Assembly (NCBI GenBank): GCA_945877365.1
Contig: CAMCRV010000002.1
Coordinates: forward strand, 1 to 64,000
From: an uncultured Clostridia bacterium
Lineage (GTDB): Bacteria > Bacillota > Clostridia > Oscillospirales > Oscillospiraceae
DNA length: 64,000 bases
Direction: 5' to 3'
The position numbers were made by a program, and so were the translations under genes. Within the stretch, counting starts at the first letter, position 1. Every line of letters starts with the position of its first letter. The notes beneath the pieces were generated by a model that worked only from the letters and a program-made list of their open reading frames with translations, was not told where the DNA came from and did no database searches. This document shows, one piece after another, positions 22,007 to 31,287 of the stretch.

Positions 22007-24796
22007 TTACAGCTGGATATCCATTTTGGAGATAACAGCGGCACAGCGGGGGCACAGACCTTCGGCGTTGGCGTTCTGAGAATGCATCCAGCAGCGAGGG
22101 CACTTCTCGCCCTTGGCCTCGGACACACCGATGGTCAAACCGGGGAAGTTGACGCCGCAGCCCACCTCGGCACCCTCTTCGGCGGCGCCCCAAGCGCAGT
22201 CGGAGACTATTAACAGCTCGGCAAGATTCTTGCCTTCACAGGCCTTCTTCAGAGTCTCATCCTCGGAAGACAGGGTGACATGGGCTTCCAGAGCCTTGCC
22301 GATGCGCTTGTCGGCACGAGCCTTTTCCAGAACGCCGTTGACATCCTGACGCAGCTTCATAACCACAGCCCAGTTCTCCATGGCATCGGCATCCAGGGCG
22401 TAGGCCTCAAAGCCCTCGGGCATCTGGTTTAGCAGGATATTCCGGCTGTCGTCACCTTCACGGTGGGGCATGGACTGCCAGATTTCGTCGCAGGTGAAGG
22501 CCAGAATGGGAGCAAAGAGCTTGGCCATAGCGTCCAGAATCAGGAACAGGGCGGTCTGGGCGGAGCGGCGGCGCAGGCCGTCCTTCTCCTCACAGTACAG
22601 ACGGTCTTTGAGAATATCCAGATAGAAGCTGGACAGCTCCACCACGCAGAAATCGTTGATGGCATGGGTGACCAGATGGAACTCATAGTTGTTGTAGGCC
22701 TTCCGGCAGTACTTCACCAGAGCGTCCAGCTTGGTCAGAGCCCAGCGATCCAGCTCCTCCATGTCAGAGGCAGGAACCAGCTGGTTGGGATCAAACTCGT
22801 TCAGGTTGCCCAGGCAGTACCGGGCGGTGTTGCGGAATTTCAGGTAGTTCTGGGCGATCTGCTTGAAGATCTCCTTGGAGCAGCGGACATCGGCGTGATA
22901 GTCGGAGGAGGCTGCCCACAGGCGGACGATGTCTGCACCGAATTCCTTAATGAGGTCGGCAGGATCCACACCGTTGCCCAGAGACTTGTGCATGGCGCGA
23001 CCCTGACCGTCCACGGTCCAGCCGTGGGTGAGAACCTGCTTGAAGGGAGCACCCTGATCCAGTGCGCCCACGGAGGTCAGCAGAGAGGACTGGAACCAGC
23101 CCCGATACTGGTCGGCGCCTTCCAGATACACATCCGCAGGCCACAGCTCCGGAGTGCGGTGCATCAGAGAGGCGTAGTGAGTGGAGCCGGAGTCAAACCA
23201 GCAGTCCAGGGTGTCTGTTTCCTTGCTGAAGGTCTTGCCGCCGCAATGGGGGCAGGTGAAGCCATCGGGAATCAGCTCCATGGCCTCTTTTTCAAACCAG
23301 ATGTTGGAGCCAAACTCATCAAACAGCCTGGAGATCTTTTCGATGGATTCGGCAGTAGAGACGGGCTTGCCGCAGTCTGCGCAGTAGAACACAGGGATGG
23401 GCAGACCCCAACGGCGCTGACGGGAAATGCACCAGTCGGCGCGCTCCCGGATCATGCTGACCATACGGTCGCCGCCCCAGCCGGGGAACCACTGGACATT
23501 CTCGATGGCCTCGATGGCCTTGTCCTTGAAGGATTCCACGGAGCAGAACCACTGGGGGGTGGCCCGGAAAATCACGGGCTTCTTGCAGCGGTCGTGGTGG
23601 GGGTAGGAGTGGACAATCTGCTCAGAGGCGAACAGCACGCCGCTCTGCTTCATGTCTTCCAGAATGACGGGGTTGGATTCCTCGGTCTTCATTCCGGCAT
23701 ACTTGCCGGCGTAGTCGGTGTGGCGGCCATAGTCGTCCACAGGCACCACCAGCTCCATGCCGTAGCGCATACAGGTCTGGTAGTCATCGGCACCGAAGCC
23801 GGGAGCGGTGTGGACACAGCCGGTACCGGAATCCATGGTGACATACTCGGCGTTTACCAGCCGGGAGGTCTTGTCCATGAAGGGATGCTTTGCCAGCATA
23901 TTCTCAAAGAAGGCGCCGGGATAGGTGGCAACCACCTGATAGTTTTCAAAGCCGCCCATGTGCATGGTCTTGTCCATCAGAGCCTCTGCCATGATATAGG
24001 TTTCACCGTTTTCGGCCTTCACCAGAACATAGCTGTCCCGGGGGTGCAGGCAGATGGCCAGGTTGCCGGGGAGAGTCCAGATGGTGGTGGTCCAGATGAC
24101 GAAGAAGGTCTTGCTCAGATCGAAACCTGCCAGCTTGCCCAGATCGTCATGGATGGGGAACTTGACATAGACGGAGGTACAGGGATCGTCCTGATACTCA
24201 ATGTCGGCCTCGGCCACGGCGGTGGCGCAGAAGGGGCACCAGGTCACGGGCTTCAGACCCTTGTAGATGTAGCCCTTGTCAAACATCCGGCCGAAGACCT
24301 TGACCTCCTGCGCCTCGAAATGCTTGTCCATGGTGCGATAGGGATGCTCCCAGTCGCCCACGACGCCCAGCCGCTTGAAGCCGCCCATCTGCTTCTGGAT
24401 GAAATCCTCCGCAAACTCGGAGCAGGCCTTCCGGAATTCGGGTACGGACATATCCTTGTTCAGCTTCTTCTTGGAGGTTTCAATGGCACGCTCGATAGGC
24501 AGGCCGTGGTTGTCCCAGCCGGGGACATAGGGGGTGTAATAGCCCATCATGGCATGGCTGCGGACGATGAAGTCCTTCAGGGTCTTGTTCAGGGCATGAC
24601 CCATGTGGATATAGCCGTTGGAGAAGGGAGGGCCGTCATGCAGAACAAAGGGGGGCAGAGCCTTATTCTTTTCCAGCATGGCGTTATAAAGATCCTGATC
24701 TTCCCAGCTCTTCAGCATACCCGGCTCCCGGGCGGGCAGACCGGCCTTCATGGGGAAGTCGGTCTTGGGGGTGATAATGGTATTTTTGTATTCCAT
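22007..24796 (-). CDS. ileS: Isoleucyl-tRNA synthetase
   Basis: Charges tRNA-Ile and edits mischarged Val. The 929-residue protein has the class I HIGH motif as HMGH (FSNGYIHMGHALNK, residues about 57-70), the CP1 editing domain, a KMSKS variant (AMHKSLGNG), and a C-terminal zinc finger with two Cys pairs (CPRCWMHS and CPRCAAV). ATG at 24796 (MEYKNTIITPKTDF) is chosen because GGAAGGA precedes it; upstream in-frame codons lie inside the T-box leader. Expression is controlled by that leader. The gene stands alone between the T-box and the secreted-protein gene. Confidence 0.98.
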   Translation of the reverse strand: MEYKNTIITPKTDFPMKAGLPAREPGMLKSWEDQDLYNAMLEKNKALPPFVLHDGPPFSNGYIHMGHALNKTLKDFIVRSHAMMGYYTPYVPGWDNHGLPIERAIETSKKKLNKDMSVPEFRKACSEFAEDFIQKQMGGFKRLGVVGDWEHPYRTMDKHFEAQEVKVFGRMFDKGYIYKGLKPVTWCPFCATAVAEADIEYQDDPCTSVYVKFPIHDDLGKLAGFDLSKTFFVIWTTTIWTLPGNLAICLHPRDSYVLVKAENGETYIMAEALMDKTMHMGGFENYQVVATYPGAFFENMLAKHPFMDKTSRLVNAEYVTMDSGTGCVHTAPGFGADDYQTCMRYGMELVVPVDDYGRHTDYAGKYAGMKTEESNPVILEDMKQSGVLFASEQIVHSYPHHDRCKKPVIFRATPQWFCSVESFKDKAIEAIENVQWFPGWGGDRMVSMIRERADWCISRQRRWGLPIPVFYCADCGKPVSTAESIEKISRLFDEFGSNIWFEKEAMELIPDGFTCPHCGGKTFSKETDTLDCWFDSGSTHYASLMHRTPELWPADVYLEGADQYRGWFQSSLLTSVGALDQGAPFKQVLTHGWTVDGQGRAMHKSLGNGVDPADLIKEFGADIVRLWAASSDYHADVRCSKEIFKQIAQNYLKFRNTARYCLGNLNEFDPNQLVPASDMEELDRWALTKLDALVKYCRKAYNNYEFHLVTHAINDFCVVELSSFYLDILKDRLYCEEKDGLRRRSAQTALFLILDAMAKLFAPILAFTCDEIWQSMPHREGDDSRNILLNQMPEGFEAYALDADAMENWAVVMKLRQDVNGVLEKARADKRIGKALEAHVTLSSEDETLKKACEGKNLAELLIVSDCAWGAAEEGAEVGCGVNFPGLTIGVSEAKGEKCPRCWMHSQNANAEGLCPRCAAVISKMDIQL

Positions 24797-24831
24797 TGGA
24801 TTTCGATCCTTCCATAAAGTATTTGGGGTAA

Positions 24832-25070
24832 ATAAAAAGCCTTTGTCCCTTAGATAAGAGACAAAGGCTGTTGACCTCTGCGGTACCACTCTTGTTCCGG
24901 CTTGCGCCGACACTCAAAGGCACGGTATCGGGTGCCAGACGGCGCAGCCTACAGATGATTCCTTCGGTGCGCTGCTCCGGGGTGATACAGAAGAAACCCT
25001 GCCTGCTGCCTTGCACCTGCCGGCAGCTCTCTGAAGGTGGTGGAATCTCTGCGTGTCCCCATCATAGCAT
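24832..25070 (-). promoter_or_regulatory. T-box riboswitch leader of ileS
   Basis: The roughly 240-nt minus-strand leader contains the T-box core (AGTGGTACCGCAG, 24890-24878) and a terminator (AGCCTTTGTC / GACAAAGGCT, 24869-24838) followed by TTTTTA. Two ATC triplets upstream, in GTATCACC and GAATCATC, are candidates for the isoleucine specifier; I cannot decide between them by eye. Uncharged tRNA-Ile should favour the antiterminator and switch ileS on. A TATGAT -10 box at 25066-25061 marks the likely start. Confidence 0.92.
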
Positions 25071-25083
25071 TGAGGGTATTTTG

Positions 25084-25770
25084 TTATTTGCCCAGGTCGT
25101 AGTTCCGGCCGAACTGCAGGTTCAGGCTGGAGAACTTGCTGGTGGCGGCATCGGTGACAGGGGGCTTGGGAGGTGCCTTGGGAGCCTCGTCGTTGGTGGT
25201 GCCCACCAGAGCCTCCAGATTCATGGCGATCTCATCAGCCACATCGCTGGGGTTGACGCTCTCGGCTGCGGGAGCGGTCTTGGGTGCGGGTGCAGCCTTG
25301 GGAGCGCTGGGAGCGGGAGCGTTGGCCACCTTGATCCGATCCAGAGCCTGAATGCAGGTGCGCAGCTGCTCCTGCAGCTCATTGATCTTGGCGGCGGCAG
25401 TTCTCCGGGCTTCCTCCACCCGGGCGTTCTCGGCAGCCACCAGAGCATCGCTGTTGCGGGTATTCTCAGCGGCCAGCGTGCTGGCGTTGTTCATCATCTG
25501 AGCGCACTTCATCTCAGCCTCGCGAACCATCTTGTCGCAGGTCTTCTGGGCGTTGAGAACGGCATCCTTCATGGCTGCCTCATTCTTGCGGTACTCCTCC
25601 AGCTTGCCCACCAGAACACGCATCTTGCTCTTGAGCAGGCCGTTCTCCTTGTACAGTGTAACATAGTCCTCGGTCAGGGGCTCCAGGAACTCATCGACCT
25701 GCTGCATATCGTAGCCGCCGAACTTGGCTCTGGAAAAGGAAATCTGATCGATCTGCTGCGGTGTAAACAT
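25084..25770 (-). CDS. divIVA: DivIVA domain protein
   Basis: A 228-residue cytoplasmic coiled-coil protein that binds curved membrane at division sites and poles. The N-terminal DivIVA signature is FTPQQIDQISFSRAKFGGYD followed by VDEFLEPLTEDY. Residues 30-140 are long heptad-rich helices. A Pro/Ala linker (residues about 145-175) leads to a short C-terminal tail. It is the last gene of the yggS-sepF-divIVA run, 24 bp after sepF, which is the standard Firmicutes division cluster. Confidence 0.92.
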   Translation of the reverse strand: MFTPQQIDQISFSRAKFGGYDMQQVDEFLEPLTEDYVTLYKENGLLKSKMRVLVGKLEEYRKNEAAMKDAVLNAQKTCDKMVREAEMKCAQMMNNASTLAAENTRNSDALVAAENARVEEARRTAAAKINELQEQLRTCIQALDRIKVANAPAPSAPKAAPAPKTAPAAESVNPSDVADEIAMNLEALVGTTNDEAPKAPPKPPVTDAATSKFSSLNLQFGRNYDLGK

Positions 25771-25794
25771 AATAATGTTCCCCCTTATTGTATT

Positions 25795-26358
25795 TTAGAT
25801 ATAGCTTTCCACTTCTGCCTGCAGGGTTTCCAGATCCCCCACGATATCCATGTTGTGGGGGCAGAACAGGTAAGCGGACTGAGCAATCTTTTTCACATCG
25901 CCGTCCAGTGCGTAGACACAGCCGGACAGGAAATCCACCACCCGGCGAGCCATGGCCTTGTCCACATTCTCCATGTTGACGATGACAGCCTTCCGGTTGC
26001 GAAGATCATCGGCAGCCTTGGAGGTATCGTTGAAGCTGCCGGGACGGAACAGGACAACCTCCTGCTTGTTGGCAGCACCCCGGTTCAGAACTGTGCCGGT
26101 GAAGCCGGTGGCGGGTGCGGAAGAAACGGCAGGGCCGGCAGACAGATTGCTGAAGCCGAAGGAATCCTCCTCCTCTTCTTCCTCATCCTCCATCACAGGG
26201 GTGCTGGCAGGGGCGGGAGCAGCGCTGCGGCGGGGGCTGCGGCGGGCAGGCTGTGCAGGCTCGTCGTAATCATCCTCGAACTCGTCCTCGTCGTAGTCAT
26301 CATATTCATCGTCTGCATAGGGCTGCGCAAATTTCTTCACATTATCCCATAAACTCAT
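25795..26358 (-). CDS. sepF: Cell division protein SepF
   Basis: A 187-residue FtsZ partner that anchors the Z ring to the membrane. An N-terminal amphipathic start (MSLWDNVKKFAQPY) is followed by an acidic, then Pro/Ala/Arg-rich linker (to about residue 90). The DUF552 domain follows, with FNDTSKAADDLRNRKAVIVN and a FLSGCVYALDGDVKKI ending. ATG at 26358 is chosen because TAGGAGG precedes it; the longer frame has no extra conserved residues. It lies between yggS and divIVA. Confidence 0.95.
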   Translation of the reverse strand: MSLWDNVKKFAQPYADDEYDDYDEDEFEDDYDEPAQPARRSPRRSAAPAPASTPVMEDEEEEEEDSFGFSNLSAGPAVSSAPATGFTGTVLNRGAANKQEVVLFRPGSFNDTSKAADDLRNRKAVIVNMENVDKAMARRVVDFLSGCVYALDGDVKKIAQSAYLFCPHNMDIVGDLETLQAEVESYI

Positions 26359-26387
26359 TTCTGTATATCCTCCTAAGTACAATCACA

Positions 26388-27098
26388 TCATCTTTGATGA
26401 ATCTTGGCGTAGTCCCTGGCACCGAAGATTGCGGTGCCGATGCGGATCATGGTGCTGCCGCACCGGATCGCATCCTGATAATCGCCGGACATGCCCATAG
26501 ATAGACACTTTACCGTCACATTATCGTACTTTTTGGCCTTAATGTCAACAGATAAGTGGGAGATTTTTTGAAAATATTTCAGATTATCTCCGGAATTTTG
26601 GGAAATTGGAGGAATTGCCATGAGACCTTTCACACAAATGTTTGGAAAATCACCGATTTTTTCCAGCAGGGGAAGAATTTCCTCCTCCCGGAACCCGGAC
26701 TTGCTTTCCTCCTGACCGATGTTGATTTCCAGCAGAATGTCCTGCACGATGCCCTGCTTCCGGGCTTCGGCGTCGATGGCGCAGAGCAGGCGGAGGCTGT
26801 CCACGCTCTGAATCAGCGCCACCTTTCCCACCACCTGCTTTACCTTGTTGGTCTGCAGGTGACCGATGAAATGAACAGGTGCACCGTCGTAGGCGTGCTG
26901 AGCCAGCTTCTGGGTCAGCTCCTGCACCCGGTTTTCACCGCAGCAGTCCACCCCGGCGGCGATAGCCTGTCGGACGGCCTCGGCATCGTTCATTTTCGTG
27001 GCGGCGCACAGCTGAATTTCCTTGGGATCCCGGCCTGCGGCCAGGGCGGCTTTTTCCAGCTCCCGACGGATGGCGGCAACATTTTCGGCAATGCTCAT
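26388..27098 (-). CDS. YggS/PLPBP family pyridoxal-phosphate-binding protein
   Basis: A 236-residue alanine-racemase-fold protein that holds pyridoxal phosphate and helps vitamin B6 homeostasis without known catalysis. The PLP lysine is in CAATKMND (usual AVSKT). Other family marks are CGENRVQEL, HFIGHLQTNK and CLSMGMSGDYQDAI. It lies 30 bp before sepF. The 314-bp gap separating it from hfq is hairpin-rich, so it may have its own transcript. Confidence 0.95.
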   Translation of the reverse strand: MSIAENVAAIRRELEKAALAAGRDPKEIQLCAATKMNDAEAVRQAIAAGVDCCGENRVQELTQKLAQHAYDGAPVHFIGHLQTNKVKQVVGKVALIQSVDSLRLLCAIDAEARKQGIVQDILLEINIGQEESKSGFREEEILPLLEKIGDFPNICVKGLMAIPPISQNSGDNLKYFQKISHLSVDIKAKKYDNVTVKCLSMGMSGDYQDAIRCGSTMIRIGTAIFGARDYAKIHQR

Positions 27099-27150
27099 AG
27101 AATTTCCTTCTTTCTCTGTAATTGGGAAGATGTGAAATGAGAAAACGGGG

Positions 27151-27404
27151 AAAGGCGATGGTTCGTATCCACTGCCTCACCGTGTCGAAAAGCCTCGCAG
27201 AGTTTGCCGCTTTTGCGGCAAATAAAGTTTCAATTATTTTCGGTCAGGGCGTGTACCTGACCGAAAATTCATCTCAGGCTGCAAGTGTGGGTTTCGTTTT
27301 CCAAAGGGAAACGAAACCTGCGCGCAGCAGACTGCAAGAACCCGACGGAAAAGCCCGAAGGGATTTTTCGTCGAATAAAGGCGACGGTTCGCTACCGTCG
27401 CCTT
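27151..27404 (-). other. Hairpin-rich noncoding region between hfq and yggS
   Basis: The 314-bp gap has no gene. It holds at least five hairpins: 27203-27222 (8 bp), 27236-27268 (13-bp perfect stem with 7-nt loop), 27291-27317 (12 bp with one wobble), 27343-27373, and 27378-27404 (10 bp). The block 27151-27378 is bounded by near-identical direct repeats (AAAGGCGATGGTTCG and AAAGGCGACGGTTCG). The last hairpin may end the hfq transcript. The rest could be a small inserted repeat or a structured RNA. Confidence 0.6.
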
Positions 27405-27412
27405 CATCCGGA

Positions 27413-27646
27413 TTATGCAGGGGTGGCTGCGGCTTTCAGGGGCTTCATGGGTGCCAAGGTGGATATGGCGTGCTTGTAGATCATCTGCTGCTTATTCCCC
27501 TCAGAGACCAGCAGCACCACGAAGCTGTCAAATCCGGTGATTACTCCCCGGAGCTGGAAGCCGTTCATCAGGAACAGCGTCACCGGCACATGATCCCGGC
27601 GGCATTCCTTCAAAATGGCATCCTGTAAATTCAGTTGTTCAGACAT
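27413..27646 (-). CDS. hfq: RNA chaperone Hfq
   Basis: A 77-residue Sm-like protein that forms hexameric rings and binds small RNAs and mRNAs. The Sm1 region is [20 protein letters not shown] (Gln/Asp near the proximal face) with [16 protein letters not shown]; the Sm2 region is [14 protein letters not shown], where YKH is the clostridial form of the YKHA motif. It follows miaA by 32 bp, the same miaA-hfq neighbourhood found in many bacteria. It is followed by the hairpin-rich gap. Confidence 0.96.
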   Translation of the reverse strand: MSEQLNLQDAILKECRRDHVPVTLFLMNGFQLRGVITGFDSFVVLLVSEGNKQQMIYKHAISTLAPMKPLKAAATPA

Positions 27647-27678
27647 AAGTATACCTCTTTTCTTTTGTTTTGGTATCC

Positions 27679-28632
27679 TCAGTCTATCATATTCCGGTTG
27701 TCGGTTTCCTGAAGAACCTGTCGGGCTCTTTGAAGAATTTCTTCTGCTCCGTCACCGGGGGTGCGGATCAGCCAGTGGATGTCCTTGTTCCGGCGGAACC
27801 AGGTCAGCTGCCGCTTGGCATAATGGCGGCTGGACTGACGCACCAGATCCGCCGCTTCGTCGATGGTGCACCGGCCTTCCATGGCATCCAGGAATTCCTT
27901 GTAGCCAATGGCCTGCATGGCGGTGCATTTTTCCGGGATTCCTCTGTCCAGAAGCTCCCGGATTTCCTGAAGCAGTCCCTGCTCCAGCATCAGCCCTACC
28001 CGAAGGTCAATGCGCCGGTACAGATCCTTCCGGTCTGCAAAATCCAGACCCAGCCAGACCGGCCGGAATCTGGGAGGGATGGCCTGGGTCTTCCGGTTGT
28101 GGGCGGTGATGGTTTCTCCGGTTTCATAGTAGACCTCCAACGCCCGGATGATGCGCTTCCGGTCGGAAAGGTGCAGCCTGGCGGCGGCATCGGGGTCGAT
28201 GATGCGCAGCTGATCCAGCATGAATTCCATTCCCACCCGGTCTGCCTGCGCCTCCAGCTTTTCCCGCATCCCGGTGGAGGGGAAGGGAGCAAAGGCGTTG
28301 CCCCGGATCAGAGAATCCATGTAAAGACCGGTGCCCCCGGCGATGACGGCGGTTTTTCCCCGGGCAAGAATGTCCTCCACAATGGGAGTGGCCATTTCGC
28401 AGTAGCGGCTGACGGAAAAATCCTCGTCAGGCTCTGCCACATCGATCATGTGGTGGACGATTCCCTGCTTCTCCTCTGAACTGGGCTTGGCGGTGCCGAT
28501 GTTCATGTATTTATAAATCTGCATGGAGTCGCAGTTCACCACTTCGCCGTTTACCAGCTTGGCAATCTCTACTGCCAGCGCGGTTTTTCCCGAGGCGGTG
28601 GGGCCTGCGATACAGATGATGTTGTCCGTCAT
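27679..28632 (-). CDS. miaA: tRNA dimethylallyltransferase MiaA
   Basis: Adds the isopentenyl group to A37 of tRNAs reading UNN codons, giving i6A, the substrate of MiaB. The 317-residue protein has a P-loop (AGPTASGKT) at its N-terminus, [19 protein letters not shown], and [15 protein letters not shown] at 28632 is chosen because AAGGAG lies 6 nt before it; the mutL stop is 14 bp upstream. MiaB, which completes the same modification, is encoded at the head of this same gene run. Confidence 0.97.
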   Translation of the reverse strand: MTDNIICIAGPTASGKTALAVEIAKLVNGEVVNCDSMQIYKYMNIGTAKPSSEEKQGIVHHMIDVAEPDEDFSVSRYCEMATPIVEDILARGKTAVIAGGTGLYMDSLIRGNAFAPFPSTGMREKLEAQADRVGMEFMLDQLRIIDPDAAARLHLSDRKRIIRALEVYYETGETITAHNRKTQAIPPRFRPVWLGLDFADRKDLYRRIDLRVGLMLEQGLLQEIRELLDRGIPEKCTAMQAIGYKEFLDAMEGRCTIDEAADLVRQSSRHYAKRQLTWFRRNKDIHWLIRTPGDGAEEILQRARQVLQETDNRNMID

Positions 28633-28646
28633 AGGCGGCTCCTTCA

Positions 28647-30581
28647 TCAGCTTCGTTTGAATTGTTTTTCCAGCTGCTTTTTGCTCAGACTGATGCAGAT
28701 GGGTCTGCCGTGGGGGCAGTATTTCAGATCCTCTCTTGCCATTACCTGCTGAGCCAGAGCCAGAAGCTCCTGAGGGTCGTTGTTCCAGCCCGCCTTGATG
28801 GCAGCCTTGCAGGCCACGGTGTGCAGGATTTCGTCCCGGACGGAATCCGCCCGTTCCCTGCGGCCGGACAGCAGGTTGTCGGCCATGGTTTCCAGAGCCT
28901 CTGCTGCCATATCGGGGCTGAGATCCATGGGAATTTGACGGAGCAGAACCGTGTTTTCTCCGAATTCCTCGATTTCAAAGCCCACCTCATCCAGCATCTG
29001 CCGGTTTGCCAGCAGCTCTGCGGCGGCAGTGGGATTCAGATTGACAGGGATGGGAGCCAGAAGCGCCTGAGAGGAGATGGCCTCCTGATTGGCCTTCAGC
29101 TTTTCAAAGAGAATCCGCTCGTGGGCGGCATGCTTGTCAATGAGGAAGGCATCCTCACCCTGTTCCACCAGAATGTAGGAGCGATACAGCTCTCCCACCA
29201 GCCGCCAGGGGATTTCTTCCGGCATGGGCAGGGCAGTCTGCTCCGGCTCTTCCGGTGTTTCAGGGGGAACCTGCTTTTCAGGGGGGCGTTTCTCTATGGG
29301 CTTGGGTGATGGGACGGGAGCAGCATTGGCAGGACGGGGAATGGTCACCGGCTCCCGAAGGGGGAGGGAAGGGGAGCGTTCCATTTTCTGCAGGGTGGCG
29401 GCAGCTGCCGCAGGACTGGGCTGGGGAGCCTCCTTCAGAGCGGAGGAGAAGGCCTTATATTCCTCCGCAGACATGGTGCGGTAGAAGTCCTTTTTGGCAG
29501 GCATGGCCGATGCTGCGGCAATTTCCGTCTTTGCCGCCGGAACTGCCTGCTTTGGTGCCGGGGTTTCCTGCCGGAAGTGCATCTGGGGTCTGTCGGGGGT
29601 CTTGTTCAGCGCCCCCAGAACACCGTAGTGAATGCAGTCAAACACGGCCTTCTCATTTAAGAATTTGACCTCTGTCTTGGCCGGATGGACATTCACATCC
29701 ACGGCATGAGCAGGCAGTGTCAGATGCAGAACGCAGCCGGGGAACTTGCCCACCATGATCTGATTGCGGTAGGCCTCCTCCAGAGCGGACATCAGCAGCC
29801 GGGATTTCACCGGCCGGTCGTTGACAAAGAAGGTCTGCATACTCCGGCTGGGCCGGGCATCCGTAGGGCGAGTGACAAAGCCGGACAGGGAGTATTCCTC
29901 CCAGCGGCTCTCCACGGCCACCATCTTGGCGCAGTCCCGGCCGTAAATGCAGTACATGGCGGCCTGCAATCCTCCGTTTCCCGGGGTGGACAGCACTTCC
30001 TTTCCATCCTTCAGAAAACGGAAGGCCACCTCCGGATGAGCCAGCGCCTGCAGCTGCACGGCGGAGGCAACCCGGCTGCCCTCCACGGTATCGGCCTTCA
30101 TGAATTTCATCCGGGCAGGGGTGTTGAAAAAGAGATCCCGGATCACAATGGTGGTGCCCTCGGGGCATCCCACCTCGGATTCCTCGACAATGTTTCCAGC
30201 CTCCAGCATCAGACTGGTGCCACTGAGACTCCCAGCGGTTTTGGTCATCAGCTCAATGCGGCTGACGGAGGAAATCGCCGCCAGAGCCTCCCCCCGGAAG
30301 CCCATGGTGGCAATGGCCGCCAGATCCTCCGCGGTGCGGAGCTTGGAGGTGGCGTGGCGGAGAAAGGCCGTCCGGGCATCCTCCCGGGACATTCCGCAGC
30401 CGTTGTCGGTGACCCGGAGGAAGGTCATGCCTCCGTCCCGGATTTCCAGAGTGACCTTGGAGGCTCCGGCGTCCACAGCGTTTTCCAGCAGCTCCTTGGC
30501 CACGGAGGCAGGCCGCTCCACCACCTCACCGGCGGCAATGAGATTGGCGATATGAGGGGAAAGCTGAATGATTTTGGACAT
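28647..30581 (-). CDS. mutL: DNA mismatch repair protein MutL
   Basis: The 644-residue matchmaker of mismatch repair. The N-terminal GHKL ATPase has ELLENAVDAGASKVTLEIRD, DNGCGM and MGFRGEALAAISSV. A Pro-rich linker spans residues about 335-435. The C-terminal dimerisation/endonuclease domain has LIDKHAAHERILFEKL, the DxHAxxERxxxE-type metal motif of MutL proteins that nick DNA, and CPHGRPICISL at the end. It follows a CPBP-protease gene by 4 bp and lies between mutS and miaA. Confidence 0.97.
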   Translation of the reverse strand: MSKIIQLSPHIANLIAAGEVVERPASVAKELLENAVDAGASKVTLEIRDGGMTFLRVTDNGCGMSREDARTAFLRHATSKLRTAEDLAAIATMGFRGEALAAISSVSRIELMTKTAGSLSGTSLMLEAGNIVEESEVGCPEGTTIVIRDLFFNTPARMKFMKADTVEGSRVASAVQLQALAHPEVAFRFLKDGKEVLSTPGNGGLQAAMYCIYGRDCAKMVAVESRWEEYSLSGFVTRPTDARPSRSMQTFFVNDRPVKSRLLMSALEEAYRNQIMVGKFPGCVLHLTLPAHAVDVNVHPAKTEVKFLNEKAVFDCIHYGVLGALNKTPDRPQMHFRQETPAPKQAVPAAKTEIAAASAMPAKKDFYRTMSAEEYKAFSSALKEAPQPSPAAAAATLQKMERSPSLPLREPVTIPRPANAAPVPSPKPIEKRPPEKQVPPETPEEPEQTALPMPEEIPWRLVGELYRSYILVEQGEDAFLIDKHAAHERILFEKLKANQEAISSQALLAPIPVNLNPTAAAELLANRQMLDEVGFEIEEFGENTVLLRQIPMDLSPDMAAEALETMADNLLSGRRERADSVRDEILHTVACKAAIKAGWNNDPQELLALAQQVMAREDLKYCPHGRPICISLSKKQLEKQFKRS

Positions 30582-30585
30582 GGCG

Positions 30586-31284
30586 TTACCTCAGTCTGTA
30601 GATGCCCACGGCATTGACCAGGGCGTGAATGACGATAGGGGCAAAGATGGTCTCTCCCCGGATGCAGCTCCATGCCAGACACAGTCCGGCAGGCAGATAT
30701 TGCAGCATACACAGCAGAATATCCACAGGGGAGTAGCTGCCCAGAAAGCCGACGATGTGAATCAAAGCAAAGGCCAGCATGGAAATCAGGTAGGCCGCCC
30801 AGGGGGATTTGCTGTAGAGGTTGCGAAAGATCACACCCCGGAACAGACACTCCTCCACCGGGGGCACCAGAATCACGGTGCCGATGAATACCAGATACCC
30901 GTTCTGCCGTCCCATGGCGGCAATGGAGGCATCGTTGGCGTTGGAAAAGCCGGGGGCCAGCTGGCCGATCAGCCAGTTAATTACAACCGAGCAGGCGGAG
31001 TAGGCAACATAGCCCAGAATCACGCCCTCGCAAAATAACCCGGGGTGGCGGAAAACCTGGCTGGCAGATCTGCCGAGAAAGTCGTGGAAAAGGAACAGAA
31101 CCGCCAGAAAGTTGATGAGAAAAAAGGTAAAGTTCAGCTCCCCGGCGGAAAGGGGACTGCCCAGCGCGGCATTCCCCAGCTGCAACAGCTGAGGCAGCAG
31201 AAACAGCTGGAAGGCGAAGTACAGCCCTCCCCAAACGGTTTCCCGGCTGTTGGGGCAGGGGCTGGAATTGCGGTATCGGCTCAT
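30586..31284 (-). CDS. CPBP-family intramembrane glutamic protease-like protein
   Basis: A 232-residue membrane protein with about six to seven hydrophobic segments. The paired motifs of the CPBP (ABI/Rce1-like) family are present: EECLFRGVIFRNLYS (EExxxR) in the middle and LAFALIHIVGF (FxxxH) after it, plus the third His in IVIHALVNAVG. The substrate is unknown. It sits between mutS and mutL with gaps of 3 and 4 bp, so it is cotranscribed with mismatch repair genes, an unusual place for this family. Confidence 0.88.
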   Translation of the reverse strand: MSRYRNSSPCPNSRETVWGGLYFAFQLFLLPQLLQLGNAALGSPLSAGELNFTFFLINFLAVLFLFHDFLGRSASQVFRHPGLFCEGVILGYVAYSACSVVINWLIGQLAPGFSNANDASIAAMGRQNGYLVFIGTVILVPPVEECLFRGVIFRNLYSKSPWAAYLISMLAFALIHIVGFLGSYSPVDILLCMLQYLPAGLCLAWSCIRGETIFAPIVIHALVNAVGIYRLR

Positions 31285-31287
31285 AGA

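Noticed and set aside
24796-24913. Longer N-terminus for ileS reaching 24913
   Set aside because: It would translate the T-box antiterminator and terminator; MEYKN with GGAAGGA is the natural start.
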